Assembly: GCF_018474025.1 (NCBI RefSeq)
Contig: NZ_JAHCTA010000001.1
Coordinates: 558,001 to 622,000, forward strand
DNA: 64,000 nucleotides
DNA from: Alteromonas oceanisediminis
GTDB taxonomy: Bacteria > Pseudomonadota > Gammaproteobacteria > Enterobacterales > Alteromonadaceae
Direction of reading: 5' to 3'
Shown here one piece after another: positions 45,257 to 54,836 of the stretch (the stretch's first letter is position 1; each line of letters begins with the position of its first letter). The position numbers and the translations under genes were made by a program. The notes beneath the pieces were generated by a model. That model saw nothing but the letters and a program-made list of their open reading frames with translations, was not told the DNA's origin and searched no databases.

Positions 45257-45284
45257 TTTCAATTTAAGTGTATTTAGTTATACT
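45257..45284 (+). promoter_or_regulatory. btuB promoter upstream of the riboswitch
   Basis: TTTCAA (45257-45262), 16 bp, TATACT (45279-45284), placing the transcript start about 45291, at the first base of the aptamer. Confidence 0.5.
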
Positions 45285-45290
45285 GCGCGA

Positions 45291-45515
45291 GTTCCAGGTG
45301 CTACATCGTGCTTTACGATGCAGTTAAACGGGAAGCTGGTGTGAAACCAGCGCTGCCCCCGCAACGGTGAACGTCAGCTTTCAGTGCATGCGCTGAACGT
45401 TGTGGTATTGCGCGATACTTTTGTATCACCACTGTGCTCTAACGGCATGGGAAGGTGCAATTCCAGTACAACACACTCTACGTGTTGTTTACGTAAGCCC
45501 GGATACCGGCCTGTG
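45291..45515 (+). promoter_or_regulatory. cobalamin riboswitch
   Basis: Class-defining sequence is present: CCAGGTGCTACA at the 5' end, the GGGAAGCTGGTGTGAAACCAG hairpin, the B12 box GCTGCCCCCGCAACGGTGA (about 45353-45371), and the 3' closing stem AAGCCCGGATACCGGCCTGTG. It shuts off btuB when adenosylcobalamin is plentiful, here probably by sequestering the start region, since no terminator is seen before the ATG at 45586. Confidence 0.93.
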
Positions 45516-45585
45516 AATAGGCCCAGCAAAGCGCTGGAATTTTATCCCCTGTGCTCGGGTGGAGCGCATAAGGAACTTACCTAAT

Positions 45586-47529
45586 ATGTCTTTATTTTCT
45601 GCAAAAGCGGTGTCTATCGCCGTTGCGTCAGCTTACAGCTTGACGTTGCCTACGGTCGCTGCGCAAACCGCGCCGGATCAAACTCAAATCGAACGTGTTT
45701 CAATCGTGGGTGCGCGAACTCCAGCCCCAACCCATCAACTGGCAAGCGCCAGTTATGTGCTCGATCAGGCTGCCATCAGTTCATCCGGCCAACTTTATTT
45801 GGCTGATTTGTTGCGTGGCATGCCGGGCATTAGCATTAGTTCATCGGGCAGTGTCGGTGGCTTAACAGAGGTCCGTCTGCGTGGCGGCGAAACAAATCAT
45901 TTACTGGTGATGATTGATGGTGTGGTGGTCAACGATGAAGGCCAGGGAGGCTTTGTCGACTTTGCGCATATCAGCACGCAAAACATTGTTCGTGTTGAAC
46001 TGCTTCAGGGCCCACAGAGTGCTTTATGGGGCAGTGGCGCAGTTGCAGGCGTGCTCAGTATAACGACCACTGGCGGTCAGCCCGCTACGCGTATCAGCGC
46101 CAGCGCCGGTAATCATGGTCAATACGCCGCCGACTTGAGTACATCACAGCGTGAAATCAACACCCATTATGGCAATGTCACCTATAACGCCAATCTGTCG
46201 CATCAACGAAGTGATGGAACGAATGTCTCCCGGCAAGGCGATGAGGATGATGGTTATCGCAACACCACACTAGGCGGCAGCGTTAATTGGCAACTCAATG
46301 ACCAGCATACACTCACTGCCAGCGTGCGCAGCGTCGATTATCGTACGGAATTCGACGGCGTCGATTTTGCTGTCACAGGCTTACCAGTCGATGCAGATAA
46401 TGTCAGCGAAGGCCAGCAGTACTCAGGTAAAGTCGGCTGGCAGTATAACCCCCAGAACAGTCGCGTTAAGCATACGCTGGATTACCAATACAGCAAAAAT
46501 CAGGTTGAAAACTTCAGTGCGGGCACGACCACAGCAGAAACAGATACCAACAAACAGCGCGCACTTTATTATGCCAGTATCGCAATGGCTTCCGAGAGTA
46601 CAGTCAACGTAGGCGCTGAATGGGTACGCGATGAATTTAGTCAGCGCGGGCCAGTGGGGTTTAGCGATCCGAATCAGGATCAGGCCATAACGTCTTACGC
46701 CGCACTGGCGGACGCGGTCATCGCCCTTAACCAACACATCAGCATGAATGCAAGCGCACGGTACGACAGTAACAGTGACTTTGACAATGACCTAAGTTAC
46801 CGAGCAGGCGTTAGCTACGCAATGACGCCCCAGTGGCGGTTGTTTGCAAGCTACGGAGCCGCTGTACGTAATCCTACATTTACTGAACGATACGGGTTTT
46901 TCCCGGGCTCCTTCATCGGCAATCCTGACCTGACACCGGAGTCGGTAACGACGACAGAAGTGGGCGTTGAATATAGCTCAGCGACCGGGCTAATCGCTTC
47001 ACTGAATGGCTATCACAGCGATTTAGAAGATGAAATAAACGGATTTGTATTTGACCCTGTCGGCGGCGGTTTTACTGCTGCCAACAGTGACAACGAGAGC
47101 GAGCGCAGCGGCGTTGAGTTTGCGCTACAGCAAACTTGGTCGCAGTTATCTCTGGCATTGTTTTATAGCTATGTCGATGCTGATGAAGCAAACGCCACAG
47201 GCACGGCAGTAACTGAGTTAAGACGTCCAGCGCATACTGGCTCGGTGACCTTGAACTACGCGCTTACGCAGTTACCGCTGAACATTAATGTGAAAGCTGA
47301 TTACACCGGCTCTCGTGAGGACCAGTTTTTTCCACCGTTTCCTCAGTCGCCTGAGCGGGTTGGCTTGCGCCCTTACACATTGGTTAATGCCAGTGTGATC
47401 TATGCGATTGATGATTCAGCCAGCATTCAGCTCAGTGCCACTAACCTATTTGACGAGACGTATGAAGATATCGTCGGCTTCGTCGGCAAGCCACAGCAGA
47501 TCCGTCTAGGCGTAACCTACTTGTGGTAG
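45586..47529 (+). CDS. btuB: vitamin B12 outer-membrane receptor BtuB
   Basis: Start MSLFSAKAVSIAVAS at 45586; the upstream codons belong to the leader. The 647-residue protein has a signal peptide (to about 35), a plug domain with LRGGETNHLLVMIDGVVVND and VELLQGPQSALWGSGAVAG, and a beta-barrel ending in LATN-like LSATNLFDETYEDIVGF and a terminal aromatic (TYLW). It imports cobalamin with TonB. Control by the riboswitch is strong evidence for the substrate. Confidence 0.95.
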   Translation: MSLFSAKAVSIAVASAYSLTLPTVAAQTAPDQTQIERVSIVGARTPAPTHQLASASYVLDQAAISSSGQLYLADLLRGMPGISISSSGSVGGLTEVRLRGGETNHLLVMIDGVVVNDEGQGGFVDFAHISTQNIVRVELLQGPQSALWGSGAVAGVLSITTTGGQPATRISASAGNHGQYAADLSTSQREINTHYGNVTYNANLSHQRSDGTNVSRQGDEDDGYRNTTLGGSVNWQLNDQHTLTASVRSVDYRTEFDGVDFAVTGLPVDADNVSEGQQYSGKVGWQYNPQNSRVKHTLDYQYSKNQVENFSAGTTTAETDTNKQRALYYASIAMASESTVNVGAEWVRDEFSQRGPVGFSDPNQDQAITSYAALADAVIALNQHISMNASARYDSNSDFDNDLSYRAGVSYAMTPQWRLFASYGAAVRNPTFTERYGFFPGSFIGNPDLTPESVTTTEVGVEYSSATGLIASLNGYHSDLEDEINGFVFDPVGGGFTAANSDNESERSGVEFALQQTWSQLSLALFYSYVDADEANATGTAVTELRRPAHTGSVTLNYALTQLPLNINVKADYTGSREDQFFPPFPQSPERVGLRPYTLVNASVIYAIDDSASIQLSATNLFDETYEDIVGFVGKPQQIRLGVTYLW

Positions 47530-47588
47530 TTGGCTGGCAATAGTCGTACAAGATCCCCTTCTTGTCGTATATCTAAGCACGATCTAGT

Positions 47589-47628
47589 CGCGCACAGGCT
47601 AGCTATGCTAATCTGTGCGCGTTTTTAT
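47589..47628 (+). terminator. btuB terminator close to dsbA start
   Basis: CGCGCACAG / CTGTGCGCG 9-bp stem with a 15-nt loop, then TTTTTATTT. It ends only 20 bp before the dsbA ATG, so the dsbA promoter must lie inside or upstream of it; the loop contains TATGCTAAT. Confidence 0.8.
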
Positions 47629-47647
47629 TTAAGGAATCAGACCCGTC

Positions 47648-48271
47648 ATGAAAAAACTGTTTTTAAGCTTTGTATTTGCAGCATTAATTCCCCTACAAGC
47701 TTGCGCGCAAGAGCAATGGCAGGAAGGAAAACACTTTAAAGTCATCAGTGATACCGCCACAGAGAAACCCGTGGTGACAGAGTTTTTCTCTTTTTGGTGC
47801 CCCGCTTGCTACAATTTTGAGCCATTGGTTGCGGAAATTAAAAAGCAACTGCCGGAAGACGTAAAGTTCAATAAAGTGCATGTTAACTTCATGGGCTTCA
47901 CCAGTGCCGACGTTCAGGATGAAGTGACGCGTGGCATGATGATCGCGCGAGCTGTGAAGCAGGAAGAGCGTCTAAACGGTGCTATCTTTAATTATATCCA
48001 CAAACAGCGTGCTTCCATTACTGGTTTAGAGGATGTGCGTAACATCTTCGTCGTTAATGGCGTTGATGAAGCTGAATTCGATAAGTTAGCGTCTAGTTTT
48101 GGCGTGAATAGCATGGTACAAAAAAACAATAAAGAAATAGAAAAATTCCGCTCTCATCTTAGCGGTGTGCCTAACTTCATTGTTAACGGTAAGTATCAGG
48201 CAACATTCAGTCGTGATATGACACCGGATGACATGACCAATTTGATTGTGTGGCTGAGCAAGCAAAAGTAA
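47648..48271 (+). CDS. dsbA: thiol:disulfide oxidoreductase DsbA, CPAC active site
   Basis: 207 residues with signal peptide (to about 21), thioredoxin fold with inserted helical domain, cis-Pro loop SGVPNFIVNGKY near 172 and the active site FWCPACYNFEPL near 55. DsbA proteins nearly always have CPHC; the His is Ala here, which should lower the oxidising power or the acidity of the first Cys. It introduces disulfides into exported proteins. Neighbour of srkA in E. coli; separated here by btuB. Confidence 0.93.
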   Translation: MKKLFLSFVFAALIPLQACAQEQWQEGKHFKVISDTATEKPVVTEFFSFWCPACYNFEPLVAEIKKQLPEDVKFNKVHVNFMGFTSADVQDEVTRGMMIARAVKQEERLNGAIFNYIHKQRASITGLEDVRNIFVVNGVDEAEFDKLASSFGVNSMVQKNNKEIEKFRSHLSGVPNFIVNGKYQATFSRDMTPDDMTNLIVWLSKQK

Positions 48272-48297
48272 TCAATGGTTAACCATATTCGACAATC

Positions 48298-48320
48298 GCC
48301 CTCTCACGAGGGCTTTTTTT
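48298..48320 (+). terminator. dsbA terminator
   Basis: GCCCTC / GAGGGC stem with a 4-nt loop and seven Ts, 27 bp after the dsbA stop. Confidence 0.9.
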
Positions 48321-48577
48321 ATGGAAAACGCACATCTATTGAAATCAGAATGTACGCTTAAACACCTTACTCTATTTCGCGTGGGAATGAGTCGACGTGA
48401 GGACTCGTGCGGAAGCGTTGTGTTTACCTGCTTAACGAAAGAATGTTTTCTCAACAGGTTTTCTCGTTCTATCGTTAAAATGTAGCCTACTTCTATTTAT
48501 TTGTGAATTTTACGTAGTCCATGCCATTATTGCTATATTATAACAATGCTTAATTTTTAAAATAATTAAGGGAATTC
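48321..48577 (+). promoter_or_regulatory. intergenic region with candidate tricorn-gene promoter
   Basis: An extended -10 TGC-TATATT (48531-48539) lies about 40 bp upstream of the start at 48578. A 7-bp inverted repeat TTAACGA/TCGTTAA (48432-48438 and 48472-48478) is further up. No other gene seen. Confidence 0.35.
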
Positions 48578-51500
48578 ATGAAATTCAAGCCTTTGCTCAT
48601 CCTATGCATGCTAATAGCGTCAGCGACTTCACACGCCTACGACACAAAAGATACTCGTTTACTGCGTTTTGCCGATATTCACAAAGACAAGGTTACCTTT
48701 GTGTATGCAGGAGATATTTACATTGCTGATCACAATACGGGTGAAAGTCAGCGTTTAACTGACCATGACGGGCTGGAGCTATTTCCAAAATTTTCACCCG
48801 ACGGTCAGAAAATCGCTTTCTCAGCAGAATACAATGGCAGTCGACAAGTGTATGTCATGAATGCCGACGGCTCAGGCGTAAAACAGCTGACTTACTACAA
48901 TGATGTTGGCCCCATGCCACCACGAGGCGGTTACGACTATCGAATTCTTGACTGGACACCCGATGGCAAGCAGATTTTATTCAGAGCAAACCGCTTACCC
49001 TGGGGGCAGCGCATGGGCCGTCCATATCTTGTGTCAATTGACGGCGGTATTGAACAGCCGATTGCCGTACCGGAAACGGGCGGGGGCATGCTTTCACCTG
49101 ACGGAAAACGTTATATTTACACGCCTATCGACAGGGAATTCAGAACTTGGAAACGCACCCGTGGAGGCCGCGCACAGGATGTTTGGGTGTATGACCTTGA
49201 AAACAATACTTCGGAGCAACTCACCAATAACCGTGCCACAGACCACCAGCCTACGATAGTGGGCGACACGATTTATTTTGTCTCGGACCGCGATTACACG
49301 CTCAATCTTTATCAATATCAGCAAGCGGGGCAAGCGAAGAAACTGACAAATCATACCGACTATGATGTGCTTTGGCCCTCTGCCGGACCCGATGCCATCG
49401 TGTATGAAAATGGCGGCTACCTGTATCGGTTTGACCCTACAACAAACGCGTCTTCTAAGTTATCAATCAGTATTCCTGGCGTGCGCCAACATGCGCAACC
49501 TTACAGTAAAAATGTCAGTCAATTTATCGACAGCATGTCTGTTGACAACAGTGGCAACCGCGTACTGTTTACTGCGCGAGGTGAGTTGTTTTCTGTCCCT
49601 AAAAAAGACGGCGCCACGCGCAATTTATCCTACACGCCAGCAGGCAGGGAAATTCAGGCCAGTTGGTCGCCTAGCGGACAATTTATTGCCTTTATGAGTG
49701 ATATCACCGGCGAATATGAAGTCTATCTCATTGACAGGCTGAATAACGATAACGTGGAGCAGCTAACCGACAACGGCACAATTTGGCGTTTTGCACCGAA
49801 ATGGTCCGCAGACAATAAGCACCTGTTGTTTGCCGATAAAAATCACACATTGTGGGTGTTGAATGTCAAAAGCGGAAAGCAGACCAAAATTGATGTCGCC
49901 ACCTTCGATGAAAGTGGTTTAACGCAGTATGTATGGTCGCCGAATAGTCAGGACATCATTTACGTCAAAAATAATGAAAATCGGTTATCGTCGTTGTTTC
50001 ACTACAACCTTAAAACTCAGAAAGTTACCCAGTTAACTGATGACATGACCTCCGAGTCAAATCCGGCGTTCTCGCCAGACGGACATCATGTGTATTTCAC
50101 TTCTGAGCGCGATTTCAACCTCGCTTTTTCCAGTTATGAATTTGACTACCTGTACAACGACGCAACTCGCATTTATGGTGCGGCCGTCAACAATGAGGTC
50201 TACAGAATTAATCGATTTAAAAGTGATGAAATCGTCGTTAACGGTGATCACGATAGCGACACTGAAAAGAAAAAGGGAAAGGAAAGTGAAAAGGAAAACG
50301 ACGAACAAGACGTGTCGACGCTACTCGATACTCATCAGTTTATGCAGCGCATCGAAGTATTGAATGCGCCCGCGGGTACTTTCAGTCAGCTTTCAGGTGT
50401 TGAAAACGGCGTGCTGGCAATATCTGAAAAAACACTCAAGTTGGTCGAGCCCGGTCGGTCAGGCGAGGTCAAAACGGTTGCTGAGAAGGTCGATAGTTAC
50501 GTACTTTCACACAATGCCAAGCATTTGTTGGTTAACTCACGAGACCAATACAGTTTGGTTGAGCCCAAAGAAAAACAAGACCTAGCGGAAGCAAAGTTAG
50601 ATTTGAGCGCGATGATGCTAAAAATCGATCCTGAAACAGAATGGAAGCAGATGTACGCAGAAGGTTGGCGCACACTACGAGATTGGTTTTATGACGAGAA
50701 CCATCACGGTCAGGATTGGGAGGCGATCCGCGCAAAGTATCAACCTATGGCTGATGCGGTTGCCCATCGAAACGACTTGGATTACGTGTTTGGGGAAATT
50801 GCAGGTGAGTTAAATGCAGGGCACATCTATGTCAACGCAGGTGACACACCCGCTGCGACCCGGCTTAAGCATGGTTTGCTAGGGGCAACTTTGTCGCAGC
50901 ATGATTCAGGCTTTGCGCAAATTGACCACATTTTCCAAGGTGAAAACTGGCACGAGAACTTCCGTTCGCCACTCGATGAACCTGGCGTAAAAGCAAAAGC
51001 CGGTGACTTTATCATTTCAATAAACGGTCGGTTGACTAACGCCGTATCGAATGTGTACGAGTTGTTGGAAAACACCCAAGGCCAACCCACAGAGCTGGTA
51101 TTGAGCGAATCGCCCAACACGAAAAAAACCTGGGAAACGACGGTAAAACCTGTCGAGAGTGAAACGGGGTTGCGCTACATCAACTGGGTACAATCTCGTA
51201 TTGACTATGTTCGTAAAGCCTCGAACGGTCGAATTGGCTATGTGCATTTACCTAACACGGCCATGGCAGGAAACCGGGAGATGTTCAAAACCTTTATGCC
51301 ACAGACGACCAAGGATGCGATGATCATCGACGACAGATACAACGGCGGTGGTTTTATTCCTGAGCATATGATCACTTGGTTGGCCCGTAAGCCACTAAAT
51401 TATTGGAAGCGTCGTGGCGTCGAGCCTACTAAAACCCCTAATTTCGCCCATGATGGCCCTAAAGCGATGCTCATCAACGGATATTCTAGCTCCGGCGGTG

Positions 51501-51829
51501 ACGCACTCCCTTACTATTTTCGACAAGCTGGACTTGGCAAGTTGATTGGTACGCGCACATGGGGCGGGTTAATCGGTACGTCTGGCAACCCTGATCTTGT
51601 TGACGGCGGCGTGTTGATCGCGGCGACCTTCAGAATCTTAGACAATGACGGAAATTGGATTATCGAAAACGAAGGTGTGGAACCTGATATTGAAGTTATT
51701 GACCGACCAGAGCTTATTTATCAGGGCAAAGATCCTTCTCTCGACCGCGCTATCGAAGAGTTACTCAAAGCGTTGGAAGATAAGCGTAAAAAACCCTTGA
51801 CCGTGCCACCTGCACCGTCGGACTTTTGA
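48578..51829 (+). CDS. tricorn-like S41 peptidase, exported
   Basis: 1083 residues with a signal peptide (to about 20). Two N-terminal WD/PD40-type beta-propellers run to about 690 (repeats such as LFPKFSPDGQKIAFSAEYNG, ASWSPSGQFIAFMSD, PAFSPDGHHVYFTSERDF). A charged insert (KKKGKESEKEND near 570) sits between. Then come the C1 domain (NHHGQDWEAIRAKYQPM), a PDZ domain (AKAGDFIISINGRLTN) and the S41 core with nucleophile Ser in GYSSSGGDALPYYF and TRTWGGLIG. Tricorn proteases trim oligopeptides; exported forms probably use environmental peptides. Confidence 0.92.
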   Translation: MKFKPLLILCMLIASATSHAYDTKDTRLLRFADIHKDKVTFVYAGDIYIADHNTGESQRLTDHDGLELFPKFSPDGQKIAFSAEYNGSRQVYVMNADGSGVKQLTYYNDVGPMPPRGGYDYRILDWTPDGKQILFRANRLPWGQRMGRPYLVSIDGGIEQPIAVPETGGGMLSPDGKRYIYTPIDREFRTWKRTRGGRAQDVWVYDLENNTSEQLTNNRATDHQPTIVGDTIYFVSDRDYTLNLYQYQQAGQAKKLTNHTDYDVLWPSAGPDAIVYENGGYLYRFDPTTNASSKLSISIPGVRQHAQPYSKNVSQFIDSMSVDNSGNRVLFTARGELFSVPKKDGATRNLSYTPAGREIQASWSPSGQFIAFMSDITGEYEVYLIDRLNNDNVEQLTDNGTIWRFAPKWSADNKHLLFADKNHTLWVLNVKSGKQTKIDVATFDESGLTQYVWSPNSQDIIYVKNNENRLSSLFHYNLKTQKVTQLTDDMTSESNPAFSPDGHHVYFTSERDFNLAFSSYEFDYLYNDATRIYGAAVNNEVYRINRFKSDEIVVNGDHDSDTEKKKGKESEKENDEQDVSTLLDTHQFMQRIEVLNAPAGTFSQLSGVENGVLAISEKTLKLVEPGRSGEVKTVAEKVDSYVLSHNAKHLLVNSRDQYSLVEPKEKQDLAEAKLDLSAMMLKIDPETEWKQMYAEGWRTLRDWFYDENHHGQDWEAIRAKYQPMADAVAHRNDLDYVFGEIAGELNAGHIYVNAGDTPAATRLKHGLLGATLSQHDSGFAQIDHIFQGENWHENFRSPLDEPGVKAKAGDFIISINGRLTNAVSNVYELLENTQGQPTELVLSESPNTKKTWETTVKPVESETGLRYINWVQSRIDYVRKASNGRIGYVHLPNTAMAGNREMFKTFMPQTTKDAMIIDDRYNGGGFIPEHMITWLARKPLNYWKRRGVEPTKTPNFAHDGPKAMLINGYSSSGGDALPYYFRQAGLGKLIGTRTWGGLIGTSGNPDLVDGGVLIAATFRILDNDGNWIIENEGVEPDIEVIDRPELIYQGKDPSLDRAIEELLKALEDKRKKPLTVPPAPSDF

Positions 51830-51837
51830 AGAGATTA

Positions 51838-53040
51838 ATGATGCGATACATAGGCTTCCTCATTGCGTTTATTCCGTTAATAAGTTGCTCGTATCCAGTA
51901 AATGCTGAGCCAAAAACAGCGGTCAAATTTGCGGCGTTTAACGTCAGCATGGAAGCACAAAATTATGCGGGTGAACTTGAGAAAGATGGCACTGGGGCCA
52001 CGCAGATTGGCCCAGAGCTTTTAATCCAGCATTTGGCAACAGGCAAGCATGCTCAAATTCGCAATATCGCTGAAATCATCCAGCGCGTTGCACCCGATGT
52101 GATATTGCTGAATGAGTTTGACTACATTGAGAACCCCGATTTAGGTATCAATGCATTTCAAGAGAACTACCTCGCTGTGTCTCAAAACGGCAATTCAGCG
52201 ATTACTTACGATTATATTTACTATGCGCCTTCGAACACTGGGCTTCCAACCACGTTTGATTTAGATAACAACGGCAAAAGAGAACAGTTCGGTGCGGATG
52301 CACAGGGCTACGGTTTGTATACGGGACACTATGCGATGGTGCTATTGTCTAAGTTTCCAATACTCACAGAGCAAGTTCGCACGTTTCAACGTTTTCTTTG
52401 GTCCGATATGCCCAACGCGCTCAGGCCGTTCACGCCAGAATCCAACACGCCATTTCATTCTGAACTGGAATGGAAAAGTTTGCGTCTGTCATCTAAATCT
52501 CATTGGGATGTTCCTATCGATATAAACGGCCAGAAAATTCATGTTCTTGCGAGCCACCCCACACCGCCGGTTTTTGATGGGCCTGAAGATCGCAATGGCA
52601 AACGTAACCACGATGAAATACGTTTCTGGTTAGATTACGTGACGCCGGGACAAGGCAACTACATTTACGATGCTAGAGGACTAAAAGGTGGTTTAGAAGA
52701 CGACGCTTCATTCGTCATTTTAGGTGACCAAAATGCCTCGCCTGATCGTCCCAACGAGACACCTCAGGTCATCGTTAACCTGTTATCTTCACCTCAGGTC
52801 AACAACACTTTCACTCCCACGAGCGAAGCTGGGAAACAGAACAGACCAGACAATGCTTCTGCCAAGTTTCATACCGCAAGCTGGGGGGCTCGTGCGGATT
52901 ACGTGATCCCCTCTAAACAGCTCAAAATCGCGAATGGAGGCGTTTTCTGGCCCTCCAAAGACGATCCCTTATACAGACTTGTAAAAGACAGGCAAAGCTC
53001 GTCAGATCATCGACTTGTGTGGCTTACTTTAGCGCTGTGA
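51838..53040 (+). CDS. secreted endonuclease/exonuclease/phosphatase family protein
   Basis: Start ATG at 51838 (MMRYIGFLIAF), 9 bp after the tricorn stop. About 400 residues; signal sequence with a possible lipobox (LISC) near residue 18. EEP fold motifs: KFAAFNVSMEAQ, VILLNEFDYIENP, HVLASHPTPPVFDGPEDRNGKRN, FVILGDQNASPDRP, ADYVIPSKQLKI, and the final SSDHRLVWLTL. Family members cut nucleic acids or phosphoesters. Probably one transcript with the peptidase gene; substrate unknown. Confidence 0.85.
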   Translation: MMRYIGFLIAFIPLISCSYPVNAEPKTAVKFAAFNVSMEAQNYAGELEKDGTGATQIGPELLIQHLATGKHAQIRNIAEIIQRVAPDVILLNEFDYIENPDLGINAFQENYLAVSQNGNSAITYDYIYYAPSNTGLPTTFDLDNNGKREQFGADAQGYGLYTGHYAMVLLSKFPILTEQVRTFQRFLWSDMPNALRPFTPESNTPFHSELEWKSLRLSSKSHWDVPIDINGQKIHVLASHPTPPVFDGPEDRNGKRNHDEIRFWLDYVTPGQGNYIYDARGLKGGLEDDASFVILGDQNASPDRPNETPQVIVNLLSSPQVNNTFTPTSEAGKQNRPDNASAKFHTASWGARADYVIPSKQLKIANGGVFWPSKDDPLYRLVKDRQSSSDHRLVWLTLAL

Positions 53041-53072
53041 CGTTGAGCACAAACTGAGGAGCGCGCTGAATA

Positions 53073-53108
53073 CAAGCTGAGTCAGCTCACCGCGAGCGAC
53101 TCAGCTTG
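53073..53108. terminator. hairpin between convergent nuclease-like and sulP genes
   Basis: Perfect 11-bp stem CAAGCTGAGTC / GACTCAGCTTG with a 14-nt loop; no strong T-run. It lies between the stops at 53040 and 53120. Confidence 0.6.
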
Positions 53109-53119
53109 CTGGTCTTTAG

Positions 53120-54685
53120 CTACTCAGCTTTATCAACAGCTACTTTGTAGCGCGGGTCTTCATTCACGTTCATTTCAACAAACTTATTAGCTTTCACCAA
53201 TAGGCCGCGACAGTCGGGGCTGATGTGACGGATATGCAGTTTTTTGCCGTAATTTTCATATTTCCCTGCGAGCGTATCCAGCGCATCAATCCCCGATGAA
53301 TCCCAGATACGTGATTCAGCGAAGTCCATGACCACATCATTCGGATCGTTTTGTGGGTCAAATAAGTCTTTAAAATGCGTCACCGAACCGAAAAACAACG
53401 GCCCTTCCAATTCATACACTTTCCATCCATCATCATCGGTGTGAGTACGTACTATCATATGAGTTGCGTGTTTCCATGCGAATACCAATGCAGATACGAT
53501 AACGCCGACCACTACAGCAACGGCTAAATCAGCGATGACCGTCACGGCAGTGACCAAAAACAACACGAACGCGTCTTCTTTGTTGACGCCACGAATAATG
53601 CGGAACGACGCCCATTCAAACGTACCAATCACGACAACAAACATCACGCCGACAAGCGCGGCTAATGGGATCATTTCAATCAACGGAGCAGCGAACAAAA
53701 TGAAACCTAGCAATACCAACGCAGCGGTAATACCGGATAAACGCCCACGGCCACCTGAGTTAATGTTAATCATACTTTGACCAATCATGGCACATCCTCC
53801 CATACCACCGAAAAAGCCATTGACGGTATTGGCCACGCCTTGCCCTACACATTCTTTATTGCCACGCCCACGTGTGTCAGTCATTTCATCAATCAACGTC
53901 AGGGTGAGGAGCGACTCAATCAGGCCCACCAAACATAGAATCACCGCAGTAGGTAAAATGATCATCAACGTTTCAACGTTGAAGGGCACCATGGGAATCG
54001 AAAAGGAGGGCAGTTCACCCGCCAACGTTGCAGATGCCTGTTGTTCTGCGGGCAACATATCACGTACAAAGTCGATCACGGTACGCGCTTCGAGATCGAG
54101 CCCGTGAACAGCTAACGTCACGGTGATAATAGCCACCAGCGACGCAGGTACAGCAGTGGTGAGCTTAGGAAGAATGAAAATGATCGCCATTGTCAGCGCA
54201 ACCAGTCCGAGCATGATATACATCATTTCACCCTGCATCCATTGCATGCTTCCATCCGGCCCTAAGACTTTAAACTGACCCATTTGCGCGAGAAAAATTA
54301 CGATCGCGAGGCCATTTACGAAGCCCAGCATGACCGGATACGGCACTAAGCGAATAAACTTGCCCAGCCTGAATACCCCTGCCAGTATTTGCAGAATACC
54401 CGCCAGCACCACGGCAGCGAATAGGTACTCAATGCCGTGTTGTGCAACCAAGGCCACCATAACCACGGCCATCGCACCGGTTGCGCCAGAAATCATGCCC
54501 GGACGACCACCAATCGCCGATGTGATCAAACCCATCATGAAGGCAGCATACAAACCTACCATCGGCTCTACCCCGGCAACGAATGCAAAGGCGACCGCTT
54601 CTGGCACCAAAGCTAGCGCCACGGTAATGCCAGAGAGCACATCATTTTTTATATTACCTTGTTGCTTGGTAATCAAATCAAACAT
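53120..54685 (-). CDS. SulP-family anion transporter with STAS domain
   Basis: 521 residues: about 11-12 membrane helices with the helix-3 motif [17 protein letters not shown], a conserved [20 protein letters not shown] region, then a cytoplasmic STAS domain from about 415 with [19 protein letters not shown]. These proteins carry sulfate, bicarbonate or dicarboxylates. There is no carbonic anhydrase or sulfur gene nearby, so the substrate is open. A large dyad lies in its leader (54716-54754). Confidence 0.92.
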   Translation of the reverse strand: MFDLITKQQGNIKNDVLSGITVALALVPEAVAFAFVAGVEPMVGLYAAFMMGLITSAIGGRPGMISGATGAMAVVMVALVAQHGIEYLFAAVVLAGILQILAGVFRLGKFIRLVPYPVMLGFVNGLAIVIFLAQMGQFKVLGPDGSMQWMQGEMMYIMLGLVALTMAIIFILPKLTTAVPASLVAIITVTLAVHGLDLEARTVIDFVRDMLPAEQQASATLAGELPSFSIPMVPFNVETLMIILPTAVILCLVGLIESLLTLTLIDEMTDTRGRGNKECVGQGVANTVNGFFGGMGGCAMIGQSMININSGGRGRLSGITAALVLLGFILFAAPLIEMIPLAALVGVMFVVVIGTFEWASFRIIRGVNKEDAFVLFLVTAVTVIADLAVAVVVGVIVSALVFAWKHATHMIVRTHTDDDGWKVYELEGPLFFGSVTHFKDLFDPQNDPNDVVMDFAESRIWDSSGIDALDTLAGKYENYGKKLHIRHISPDCRGLLVKANKFVEMNVNEDPRYKVAVDKAE

Positions 54686-54715
54686 AGAGCCTGTACCACT
54701 TATTATTGCTGTGTA

Positions 54716-54754
54716 AATTTTAGGCGGCGATACTAGCAGGTATCACGCCTAAAA
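54716..54754. promoter_or_regulatory. nested perfect inverted repeat in sulP/AEC divergent region
   Basis: Outer arms ATTTTAGGCG (54716-54725) and CGCCTAAAAT (54745-54754) are perfect complements; inside, GATAC (54728-54732) and GTATC (54739-54743) pair around TAGCAG. It lies 31 bp upstream of sulP and 82 bp from the AEC gene. It could be an operator or a stable leader hairpin of sulP. Confidence 0.6.
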
Positions 54755-54836
54755 TCTTTTAACAGTTTGTTAATGACGATGGGATCCGCCAGGATTTACG
54801 TTATAGTCACTGCATTCATGCACCCACAACGTCAAA

